Positions 1 to 7,841 of a stretch of DNA of 56,777 nucleotides are shown here, in pieces; positions within the stretch are counted from its first letter, which is position 1; each line of letters opens with the position of its first letter. A program made the translations under genes and the position numbers. Source of the stretch: Caldilineaceae bacterium bin5 (GTDB lineage: Bacteria; Chloroflexota; Anaerolineae; Caldilineales; Caldilineaceae); contig MPML01000028.1 of NCBI GenBank assembly GCA_002238445.1, positions 1 to 56,777 of the forward strand, read 5' to 3'. The notes under the pieces were generated by a model, which saw only the letters and a list, made by a program, of their open reading frames with translations, ran no database searches and had not been told where the DNA came from.

Positions 1-117
1 AGCCCCTGCACAAGGGAGGGCCGAAGGCCCGACCGCCCAAAAAACAGAGAATGAGGAGAGAGTAAACACCTTTACTCGCTTCATTCAGTTCGCAAATCAG
101 TTGTGGCTGAGTAGTTA
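1..117. repeat. Right part of a dispersed hairpin/MITE-like repeat, cut by the contig edge
   Basis: The window opens inside the GC-rich core shared with copies near 14.9, 21.2, 25.5, 43.8, 44.0 and 56.7 kb. The core holds the small hairpin GGGCC-GAA-GGCCC. It continues into an AT-richer arm (ctcgcttcattcag) and ends with GTGGCTGAGTAGTTA at 103-117. The same arm and end close the complete copy at 21.04-21.33 kb. Bases 118-391 show no gene and no repeat I can recognise. Confidence 0.75.
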
Positions 118-391
118 CGTATATCAGATCAACAGTTTGTAGTCCGGCTACATTTACCTCCTAAAAGTCCAAGCAGGCAGGCGAGAAACGCCTCTTGGAG
201 ACAGAGCGCGGCAGGAGAAAAGAAGGTTGCTCCTGCTATAGTCTCTTTCTTGGCATACGACGATCCGCAGCTAAGACACACCGGGGGCATTGACAGCGCG
301 GCCGAGCATTTCCCTCGCGGTATAAGAGTTCAGAGTCTCAGCCCTGGATGCAATGATGGACGATGCCGATGAAATCGGACAGGAGCCGCGT

Positions 392-1186
392 TCATTCCGA
401 CTCTTCGATTTCAACGGATATGAGCAGTTCGCCTGGAGAGTCCGACGCCCCCGCCGCAGGATCCCTGAGTTCAAGCGAGAACAGCACGTCCATGCCCTCG
501 ACGACCTCGCCGAAGATTGTATGGTTTCCGTTGAGCCAGGGCGTTTCGGCAAAGGTGATAAAGAACTGGCTGCCGTTGGTGCCTGGCCCTGCGTTTGCCA
601 TGGCCAGAAGACCGGCGCGATCGAATTGGAGGCTGGCGACGATTTCATCTTGGAACTGATAGCCTGGACCGCCGGCACCGGTTCCGCTGGGATCTCCGCC
701 CTGGGCCATAAAGTTTGCCAGCACTCTGTGGAAGTGGGTGTCGTTATAGAATCCGTCACGGGCGAGAAAGACGAAGTTGTTGACCGTAAGGGGCGCGTCT
801 TCGGCAAAGAGCAGGATGCGCATATCACCCTTCTCGGTCTTGAGTATAGCGTGGTACTCCTTTTCCGAATCGATGACCATTTCCGGGACGGCGTCGTACA
901 TTCCGGTGCGGTCCGCCGGTTCAAGGGCGGCCGCGGTACCTTCTTCAGCTTCTTGTGGCTCTTCAGTTGGCTGGGGCGGGGGCGTACATGCCGACATGAC
1001 GAGCGTGCAAAGCAGTAGGAGGCTAGTAGCCCAGTTAAGAGGACGCTGGCGGAGGCGTGGCAATAGAATCAAGCGAACATGGCCCTTGCCGGGCACACGT
1101 CTTTCTGCCAATTCTAGTCTCATTGAACCTTGTTTGCTGAAACGTAGTTGAGCAAATGAAAGAACAGAGTTTTTTCCAGAGTTCAA
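392..1186 (-). CDS. Lipoprotein cyclophilin-type peptidyl-prolyl cis-trans isomerase
   Basis: Cyclophilins catalyse cis-trans isomerisation of X-Pro bonds during protein folding; this one is probably exported and lipid-anchored. About 50 N-terminal residues precede a hydrophobic stretch ending in a lipobox-like LVMSAC, then a Pro/Glu-rich linker. The catalytic domain follows, with FHRV, the GGDPSGTGxGGPGY segment, MANxGPxTNGSQFFIT and NGxHTxFGxVxEGMDV, the standard cyclophilin core. The start chosen is TTG because AAGGAG lies six bases upstream. An ATG 21 codons later, with a weaker AAGG, would give a more normal signal peptide length. The gene sits just downstream of the polysaccharide genes on the same strand, but 56 bp separates them, so co-transcription is unproven. 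Confidence 0.9.
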   Translation of the reverse strand: MNSGKNSVLSFAQLRFSKQGSMRLELAERRVPGKGHVRLILLPRLRQRPLNWATSLLLLCTLVMSACTPPPQPTEEPQEAEEGTAAALEPADRTGMYDAVPEMVIDSEKEYHAILKTEKGDMRILLFAEDAPLTVNNFVFLARDGFYNDTHFHRVLANFMAQGGDPSGTGAGGPGYQFQDEIVASLQFDRAGLLAMANAGPGTNGSQFFITFAETPWLNGNHTIFGEVVEGMDVLFSLELRDPAAGASDSPGELLISVEIEESE

Positions 1187-1242
1187 GATTGACTCCTTGT
1201 CGGATTGGTTACATCAGAGCGAGCAGGCAACAGTAGCCCGGT

Positions 1243-2235
1243 TCATTTTTCTCGAAACTCGAGTTTCCAAAGGGCGAACAGGGCCAGTACCAGTGCGGCC
1301 AGCCCGACGATGGCGGCCTCCTGCAAGTTGGCCTGTGTTAGAAATATGGATGCGAGCCCGGTTGCTCCTGTTACAAGATAACACAAAAGGACCGCTTCGC
1401 GCTGACTTCCGGTCAGGCTGGCAAGCCGGTGACTGAGGTGATCTTTACCCGGCGTTGTAAGTGGATTCTTGCCGCGGCGAAGACGGCTTAAGAAAACAAG
1501 CGACGTGTCGAAAATGGGGAGCGCCAATATGAGAACTGGAATCATCCAGGTTATGCTGGCGCTATTCGCTGGGAAACGCAGCTTAATACCCACGGCGGCA
1601 AGAAGAAAACCGAGAAACAGGCTGCCCGTGTCCCCCATAAAGACGCGGGCCGGATTCCAGTTGTACACCAGGAATCCGACGCAGGCGCCGCCTAAGGCAG
1701 CAGCCAATGTCCCCACCAGGTATTGACCGCTCATAGCGGCCAAGAGCGTGAAGAAGGCCGATGCTACTGTCGCCACGCCGGCGGACAGTCCGTCCATATT
1801 GTCCAGCAGATTGAATGCGTTGGTAATTCCGACTACCCAGAGAAGGGTGAGGACGATGTCCAAAAACCCATTGAATAGACGGACTTGCACGCCGCTGAGG
1901 ATCAAGATGCAGGCGGCGGCAATCTGAAAGGCGAGCTTGAGGTAGCTGCCCACGCCGCGGCTGTCGTCAAGCGCGCCTATGAGACTGACAAGCGTGGCGC
2001 CGACGAAGATTCCCACTACCTCATTGACGTAGCTGCGTTCACCCCAGACGGCGAGAGCGGCGATGAAAGCAAGATAGATTGCGGCGCCGCCCATTAGCGG
2101 CACAGGAGCGCGGTGCACCTTGCGCTCGGATGGCTGGTCCAGGATACCCAGTTGCATAGCGGCGTACCGTACCAGGGGAGTGCCGCCAATTGCGATGACT
2201 AAAGCGCTGGCCGCCATCAAGAGAAAAGGGCTCAT
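1243..2235 (-). CDS. WecA/TagO-type undecaprenyl-phosphate sugar-1-phosphate transferase
   Basis: This is an integral membrane enzyme of the MraY/WecA family. The family moves a HexNAc-1-phosphate from a UDP-sugar to undecaprenyl phosphate, the first step of O-antigen, teichoic acid or similar glycan synthesis. It has about ten hydrophobic segments over 330 residues, the usual family length. Diagnostic motifs are [12 protein letters not shown] (the Asp-rich active site), [11 protein letters not shown], and a late GKDHLSHRL loop that favours WecA/TagO over MraY. The start is ATG; the upstream GGTGGG is only a modest ribosome site. It lies 30 bp downstream of the large ligase gene on the same strand, so the pair probably builds and assembles a lipid-linked polysaccharide. 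The sugar cannot be told from sequence. Confidence 0.88.
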   Translation of the reverse strand: MSPFLLMAASALVIAIGGTPLVRYAAMQLGILDQPSERKVHRAPVPLMGGAAIYLAFIAALAVWGERSYVNEVVGIFVGATLVSLIGALDDSRGVGSYLKLAFQIAAACILILSGVQVRLFNGFLDIVLTLLWVVGITNAFNLLDNMDGLSAGVATVASAFFTLLAAMSGQYLVGTLAAALGGACVGFLVYNWNPARVFMGDTGSLFLGFLLAAVGIKLRFPANSASITWMIPVLILALPIFDTSLVFLSRLRRGKNPLTTPGKDHLSHRLASLTGSQREAVLLCYLVTGATGLASIFLTQANLQEAAIVGLAALVLALFALWKLEFREK

Positions 2236-2265
2236 TTGCCCACCGGTTCATGCGCGTAATTCATA

Positions 2266-5200
2266 CTATTCCAGGGAGTCTATGAAGGACTTGATGCCAG
2301 GTTTATCGCTTTCAGGCGCCAGAGTCAAAGCAGTTTCACCAGACTGGCGGGCCTGGACGTAATCGCCCAATTCAGCGTGTACGCGAGCCAGTTGGAAAGG
2401 AATACGGAAGTCGTCGGGGACGAGGTTGGTCAGGCGCTGCAATATATCGACTGCCTCTTGAAGCCACTCATATTGGAGGTTCATTTCGACTATCTGTCGA
2501 TACACTGCAACGGCTTCATCCTTGCCACCATGGCCGCTCTCAATGATGGAGACGGCGCGATCGGCCCACTGGACTGCCTCTTCGGGGCGTTCAAGGAGCC
2601 GTGAGAGGACTATCAGATTGCGGACGGCATTTAAGTCGGTCGGATGGTTCTCGAAGGCCTCGGTAATTGTTGCCAGAGCACCTTCCAGATCGCCTGCGCG
2701 AGACTGGGCTGCCCCTTTCTGGCTGAGCAAGGGCAGGCTAGTCGGCAGTTTTTCGAGGCCGCGATCCAGTACCAGGTTGAGCTGCTCAGTGTCGCCAGTC
2801 CGGACATAGAGTTGTACCAAGTGAGAATATGTGTTTTCAAATCTGTCGTCGATGGTCAGACTGTGCAGCAGTGCCGATTCGGCTTCGTCCAGCCTTTCCA
2901 TTGAGGCCAGAATCTCTGCTTGTTCATTCCACAAGTGGGCGACATTGGGACTGAGTGACACCGCAGCGGTGTAGTAGTGTAAACTCTTTTCCAACGACGG
3001 CAACCTTTGCTGTGGATCGGGGGTAAGTATTGACCAGCGCCGGTATAGACGGGCCAAGTTGGCGGTGTGATCCGTGTTCAGCGGATTTGCTGCTTGCGCC
3101 CGAATGAGGACGGTCCTCGCCACGCGTAGCAGCTCGTCTTTCCCCAGGAGCGCAATTGCCCCTCCATCCAGGCTCAAGACTTCCTCAAGAGTTGGTTCGG
3201 CAGGCACTGCCAGACTGCTTGTTTCCTGGGAATGGGTCGCTCTTTCCAGCAGGCTGCGCCCCAGAAAGAGCATATAGTGATCCTCTGTGGGGCGAACTGT
3301 CAGGGCACGCCTGTACAGGTCTGCGCTTTCAGCCCATGCGCCTGCATTGTCGAAGTTCTGTCCTTGCTTATAGAATGTATCCGCCTTCACTTGTGCGATA
3401 TTAACACTGCCGATGATAAAGAAGACTGCAATTGAGAGTAGGACTCCTGCGCCCGCGGTGAGCAGATGACGGCTAAGCCAGGGCTTTTGCGGTTCGCGCA
3501 GCGGGCGCCACGCCAGAAGCAGACCTGCAATCAGACACCAGAACACGACGATCCATGTATAAAGGCTGTAGTGTCCGGCAATTTGTTCAAGCTGCTCGGC
3601 GACGCTGCCCGATCTTGCGCCAGGCAGTAGCCTGCCGGCTTGGATGAGGCCATAGAGCAACCAACCTGCTAAGAGAGTCAGCCCGTACAGTACAACGAAA
3701 TAGGTTAGATTGAAGGAGATCCTTTGGCCCCAACCTGAAGTGGACCTCCTTTTTCGCCGATTATCTTTGGCAGGCCTGTTCTCTGAACTTCTCGCAGAAG
3801 CGAATCTGGGCAGGTGCAAGATAGCCGTTGACAGGCCCAAAACTGTTGCGACCGCCCAGGTAAATAGTACAAGCCACAAAATGTCGGACCCGTTGCCCCG
3901 CGCTTGATCCTGAGCTGAGCTGGCCATACCGCGCACTAATGCCATGAACGGATTCGACAGACCGGCGTAATTTGTAGTGAAGAGAAAGACCAAGGTTAAC
4001 ATTACAAGCAGGTCTGACAGAATCGTAGCCGGAAACATTTCAGCCCACCCGATTCGGCCAGTTTCGGTTTGGCGACGGCCGCGGCCAGACTTGGCATGCG
4101 CTGCTGTACGGGAAGGTCTTCCACTCGGGCTCCCCTCGCCCTGTGCATCGCCTGAACCGGTGGGCGCCGATTCCAATGCAAACGGGTCCGGAACCAGCAA
4201 GCGCATACCGAGTACAAGCAGCACTGTGCCGATTGTCCAGAAGTAGATACGGGTGGCTGCGATGGCAATCCCGAGATGGATTTCGACATAATGGGCAATG
4301 ACGGCTGACAAGGAAGCGACCAGGAGGAGTTGTCGACGGCGGTCCCCGACCGGTGATTCTGTTTTCGGCTGGAGGAAGACCGCCAGCGTGACGAAAACGA
4401 TAAGCCCAAGTATCAATCCGGTCGGCCAGTTTACGCCAATAAAGCCGACACTAACACCGCGCAGCAGGAACAGTGCACTGAGGAGAACTCCTCCCCCTAT
4501 CAGCAGTGCGAAGAACAGTGCGATGTCGCGGCGTGAACGAATCAGCCCGAGCCAGCGCAGCGCCCAGAAGAAAATCGACAGATAGAGGATGGAACTGGCA
4601 AGAAAACCGAGGACTCCGGTGATGGCCAGACTGTCCCAGGTTTCGTTGTGGGCGCGGTCGGGGCTGGCGTTGCGCGATTCCAGTTGGGCCAACTCTGAGG
4701 GATAGAAGCGGTTAAAGGCCATCCACGTAGTCTCGGGGCCATAGCCGATCAGTGGACGCAAGAAGTTGAAAGGGTCCCGGCTTCCATCGGGATAGTATAA
4801 GGGTTCGTGGGGGGAAATCATCTCCGAAGTTCCCTCCCAGATTAGAACGCGAACCCTTCCTGTGCCGCCGGAGCTGTCCAGCATCGTAGTCAGGCGCCCC
4901 CAGATGGGAACCGGACGAATGGATTGCCCCAGCGCGGTCGTATTCAGTAGAACAAGAAGCGTGACGCCGGCCACGCCCAGCCCGACCCAGGCAGCCGTCC
5001 AGATGCGGTAGTTGCGATGCCGCGTCCCGGCCAGAATCAGCAGGACGAAAATGTACAAACCGCTGGCGAGGCCAAGCCAGGGGCCGCGGCTCTGGGTCCA
5101 GAAGATGGCGAGAAGCTGGACCGCAAGCACAAACAGGTAGGAACCGCCGGCCAACACGCTTGCCAGACTTCTGTCAGGGCCGGGGGTTGGCCCGTCCGCT

Positions 5201-5937
5201 TCATGTTCTTGCGCCGCGGTTGGGGAGGACTCTTCTGTCAGCAGAAAAGAAAAGCTGGCGACTACGCGTTCCAGGGTCAGGAAGAAGGCCATGATCAGGT
5301 GCGCGGCGAGAAAGATGGGATTGCCGGCGTTCGCTGCGATACGGGTTGAAACGTCTTGTCCCCAGGGAAGAGGATCCTTGCCAAAGTGCTGGAATACGCC
5401 ATAGATGGCAATGGGCAGGCTGGTGATGATTACCGCATGTTGGAGACGCCGCAACTGGGCCGGTTGCCTCAGGTGGGCGGCAGTGAGGAGAGCGATACAC
5501 AGATAGCTAAGAAAGGTGTAGGTGCCCTGTAAGCGGTGATATGAACCCCACCAGCTCAAGGAGGGCGAAATGCTCAGGAGTGTGCTGAGCGTGTAGGAGG
5601 CTGCCAGGAGCAGTACAGGCAGCAAGAATGGCAGCTTCCACAGGCTGGCGGGGCTCCAGTCGATACCTGGCTGCAGGTCATCATCGGGTGCGGGACTGCG
5701 GTTGCTGGGTGCGGGTACTCTTCCACCTGCTGGAAGCCAGAGTTGACCGCCATCAATTATCTTGACCAGATATGCCAGCAGCATGACCAGGGCAATGGAA
5801 CGAATGAGGCTGATTTTATCCGGCTCAAAGACGCGACTGGAGTAGGTATTGAAAAAGAGCGGCGCGACAATCAGAGCCGCCAGCCAGCCGGCCTCAATGA
5901 TTCCTTCGCAATAGTGCTGAATTTTCGCGTGGCGCAT
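2266..5937 (-). CDS. O-antigen ligase/polymerase-like membrane protein with C-terminal TPR domain
   Basis: The protein has 1223 residues, about three times the normal WaaL/Wzy length. Roughly residues 1-560 carry many membrane segments with Wzy_C/O-antigen-ligase features: a GNPxFLAAHL stretch, TQSRGPWLG, and a late AHNETWDxLAxTGxLG that resembles the ligase periplasmic loop and following helix. A second hydrophobic block, about residues 590-830, is split by basic linkers. From about residue 860 the chain is tetratricopeptide-like (repeated A-ESADLYRRAL, NLARLYRR, LAxVHAELGDY motifs). It probably transfers or polymerises glycan units at the outer membrane face, with the TPR tail as a protein-binding platform. 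It lies upstream of, and is probably co-transcribed with, the sugar-phosphate transferase. No strong ribosome site precedes the ATG. Confidence 0.85.
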   Translation of the reverse strand: MRHAKIQHYCEGIIEAGWLAALIVAPLFFNTYSSRVFEPDKISLIRSIALVMLLAYLVKIIDGGQLWLPAGGRVPAPSNRSPAPDDDLQPGIDWSPASLWKLPFLLPVLLLAASYTLSTLLSISPSLSWWGSYHRLQGTYTFLSYLCIALLTAAHLRQPAQLRRLQHAVIITSLPIAIYGVFQHFGKDPLPWGQDVSTRIAANAGNPIFLAAHLIMAFFLTLERVVASFSFLLTEESSPTAAQEHEADGPTPGPDRSLASVLAGGSYLFVLAVQLLAIFWTQSRGPWLGLASGLYIFVLLILAGTRHRNYRIWTAAWVGLGVAGVTLLVLLNTTALGQSIRPVPIWGRLTTMLDSSGGTGRVRVLIWEGTSEMISPHEPLYYPDGSRDPFNFLRPLIGYGPETTWMAFNRFYPSELAQLESRNASPDRAHNETWDSLAITGVLGFLASSILYLSIFFWALRWLGLIRSRRDIALFFALLIGGGVLLSALFLLRGVSVGFIGVNWPTGLILGLIVFVTLAVFLQPKTESPVGDRRRQLLLVASLSAVIAHYVEIHLGIAIAATRIYFWTIGTVLLVLGMRLLVPDPFALESAPTGSGDAQGEGSPSGRPSRTAAHAKSGRGRRQTETGRIGWAEMFPATILSDLLVMLTLVFLFTTNYAGLSNPFMALVRGMASSAQDQARGNGSDILWLVLFTWAVATVLGLSTAILHLPRFASARSSENRPAKDNRRKRRSTSGWGQRISFNLTYFVVLYGLTLLAGWLLYGLIQAGRLLPGARSGSVAEQLEQIAGHYSLYTWIVVFWCLIAGLLLAWRPLREPQKPWLSRHLLTAGAGVLLSIAVFFIIGSVNIAQVKADTFYKQGQNFDNAGAWAESADLYRRALTVRPTEDHYMLFLGRSLLERATHSQETSSLAVPAEPTLEEVLSLDGGAIALLGKDELLRVARTVLIRAQAANPLNTDHTANLARLYRRWSILTPDPQQRLPSLEKSLHYYTAAVSLSPNVAHLWNEQAEILASMERLDEAESALLHSLTIDDRFENTYSHLVQLYVRTGDTEQLNLVLDRGLEKLPTSLPLLSQKGAAQSRAGDLEGALATITEAFENHPTDLNAVRNLIVLSRLLERPEEAVQWADRAVSIIESGHGGKDEAVAVYRQIVEMNLQYEWLQEAVDILQRLTNLVPDDFRIPFQLARVHAELGDYVQARQSGETALTLAPESDKPGIKSFIDSLE

Positions 5938-6058
5938 GGTTTCGTCTCAAAAGTAAGCCTATGTCTGAGTCTACTTTGAGATCTGCTTACACATTTCCCT
6001 ATAATCGTTGACCAGATTACTTCCGTTTCCCCGCTGGCAGAAATTCCGTAGGCACAGG

Positions 6059-6652
6059 TCAGAGTGGAGAAAGACCTCCCATTTTGAGCAGTGTGTTCAG
6101 AAGCAATCTTAGTTCTCGGCATTCCTGCGCCGCGATACTCAAGTCCTGCCGCTCCAAAATAGCTGTCATCTCTAATGGTTTCTTGTATTTTCTCTTTGCA
6201 ATTCGGTAGAGTTCTTCCAGACGCCTAGATGGCGGAGAAAAGTGGTTTACTTGCTCCGGATTTGACCCGGGGCGCGAACGCGTTACTCCGATCCGACGAC
6301 AAATGAATTCCCAGTATGGGAGGAGCCAAGCTTCCACATCATATTGAGCGGCATGGGCAAAGAAACGTTCGTCAAAGCCGGCGGCCTTGCGCATGAATTC
6401 CTTTGCTTCATCTGCCGAATCGAAATTTGGGTAAACGTCTAGAAGGCCAACGACGGCCTTTACTCCTTTTGCACCCAACTCTAACCTCACACGTTTCTCA
6501 AACTGAACCGCGTTCGGGACAGTCCTGAAAGGCTTGGTTCGCAGAGCCATCTTAGGTTGGTTTTCGCTCATTGCTCGATGATCGAGGAAGCGTTTAAGAT
6601 GCCTCTTCAGGGCTGTTTCGGTGGCCCCTTCTACCAGCAAGATTACCGTCAC
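6059..6652 (-). CDS. DUF4276 family protein, TOPRIM-like candidate nuclease (copy A)
   Basis: The 197-residue protein begins VTVILLVEGATE. The VEG-x-TE pattern and a later LLDVYP strand are typical of DUF4276 and resemble TOPRIM metal-binding motifs; that catalytic reading is inferred. Further family marks are a Q-Y-D-V-E-A-x-L segment near residue 95 and S-R-R-L-E-E-L followed by Y-K-K-P. The start is GTG inside GTGA, overlapping the stop of the upstream ATPase by four bases. This implies translational coupling, and longer upstream in-frame extensions would overlap the ATPase too far. The sequence looks less GC-rich than flanking metabolic genes. It is the last gene of a helicase-ATPase-DUF4276 unit, and its homologue lies at about 47.1-47.9 kb, again directly after an ATPase. 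Confidence 0.8.
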   Translation of the reverse strand: MTVILLVEGATETALKRHLKRFLDHRAMSENQPKMALRTKPFRTVPNAVQFEKRVRLELGAKGVKAVVGLLDVYPNFDSADEAKEFMRKAAGFDERFFAHAAQYDVEAWLLPYWEFICRRIGVTRSRPGSNPEQVNHFSPPSRRLEELYRIAKRKYKKPLEMTAILERQDLSIAAQECRELRLLLNTLLKMGGLSPL

Positions 6653-7812
6653 GGACGCCCTCCCAAAGTTCCCATTAGCCACAGTTGATCCAATGTGTAT
6701 TCCTGAAGCCACTCGCGCAAGTCTAGTGAGTCTGCCCAATAAAAACTGGACCGGCCTTCTTCCTTGTCCATTACAAGGACTTCCTCCGGTTTCAGCCATC
6801 GTATCAGTTCAGCAGAGTGCGTAGCCACAATATACTGACCTCTTACTGAGGCATCCTGTAGAAGTCCCGCCAGCAGTTTTAGTAACTCCGGGTGAAGGCT
6901 GACTTCCGGCTCGTCGATACAGGTAATTGGCGCGGCTGACGGCGTGAGCAGAACCGTCGAGAGCCATAAGAAGCGAAGAGTGCCCTCGGAAAGTTCATTT
7001 GGATAGAGGGGGCCTTCGATTCCATCTTGATACCAGCCTAGAGTTACTTGTCCGGATCCTACAACCGGAAACTCCAAACGTTGGAAGCCAGGAAAACCTG
7101 TCCTGAGAACATCCTCAAGAGATCGATACAGGTTTTCGTGAGACGCTCTAAGATTGTACAAGGCTGAGAAAAGATTTTCACCGTTCGGTCCTGGGCGAAC
7201 CGTCGGCGTAAGTGACTGGGGCAAGCGAACAACAGACCGAGGCTGCACATCCAAGAAACTGTAAAAGCGAGCTTGTGCTAGTGCACTTCGTAACCTTTCA
7301 GGATCTTTGTACATTCTTGGAATTTGCGCCAAAGCTAGTTCATTGTTGTGGTAGTTCCAAGTAGGGGAAACAAAGCCTGTTTCTCCAGGTTCGGCGTATT
7401 GAACTCTCTCATTCTGTGCGTCTATGTAGCGATAAGGGAATTGCGCTGTTGGATTAAATCGTCTTTCCAGTTGCTCAAGACGGATAGGTTGTTCTCTCAA
7501 GTTGGCACTCAAATGTACCCGATAGACCATTTCCTCGTCGCCTTGGAATTCCAAGGTATGATAGGCCAACTCGATTTCCATCTGGCTCGGGGCAGATTTC
7601 AGACGCGAGGCGATTGAGTTGATCCCGCCCTGCTGTTCAATCGCTTTCGTAAGATCTTCCTGCATTGCCTGATTAAAGAGCCATAACAGCTCCAACAGCG
7701 AAGTCTTGCCGCAGCCATTTGGACCGATCATGACCGCGAGCGGGCGTAGAGCCAGTTCAACGTCAACGAAGCTCTTGTAACCAGACACTCTAATCTTTGT
7801 GAATCTCTGCAT
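6649..7812 (-). CDS. AAA/OLD-like ATPase of the SMC/ABC superfamily (copy A)
   Basis: This is a 387-residue ATPase of the AAA_15/AAA_21 type found in OLD, GajA, AriA and related conflict proteins. It opens with KIRVSGYKSFVDVEL, followed by Walker A GPNGCGKTS (about residues 30-38). Later come an ABC-like signature LSEGTLRFL, Walker B ITCIDEPEVSLHP and the ATHSAEL H-loop. It ends in WLQ-x-Y-x-L-x-QLW then LGGRP, an ending shared with the second copy at 47.9-49 kb. There is no fused TOPRIM domain; the separate DUF4276 gene that follows could supply it. The start is the ATG preceded by GAGGAG seven bases upstream, not the in-frame start 15 codons earlier that overlaps the helicase gene. The spacing to the helicase is 29 bp. 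Confidence 0.85.
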   Translation of the reverse strand: MQRFTKIRVSGYKSFVDVELALRPLAVMIGPNGCGKTSLLELLWLFNQAMQEDLTKAIEQQGGINSIASRLKSAPSQMEIELAYHTLEFQGDEEMVYRVHLSANLREQPIRLEQLERRFNPTAQFPYRYIDAQNERVQYAEPGETGFVSPTWNYHNNELALAQIPRMYKDPERLRSALAQARFYSFLDVQPRSVVRLPQSLTPTVRPGPNGENLFSALYNLRASHENLYRSLEDVLRTGFPGFQRLEFPVVGSGQVTLGWYQDGIEGPLYPNELSEGTLRFLWLSTVLLTPSAAPITCIDEPEVSLHPELLKLLAGLLQDASVRGQYIVATHSAELIRWLKPEEVLVMDKEEGRSSFYWADSLDLREWLQEYTLDQLWLMGTLGGRP

Positions 7813-7841
7813 TGTTTCACTCCTCAAGCCATTCTCAATTT

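Noticed and set aside
271..1151. Long open frames opposite the cyclophilin gene
   Set aside because: They are compositional shadows of the GC-rich coding strand, with no motifs or ribosome sites.
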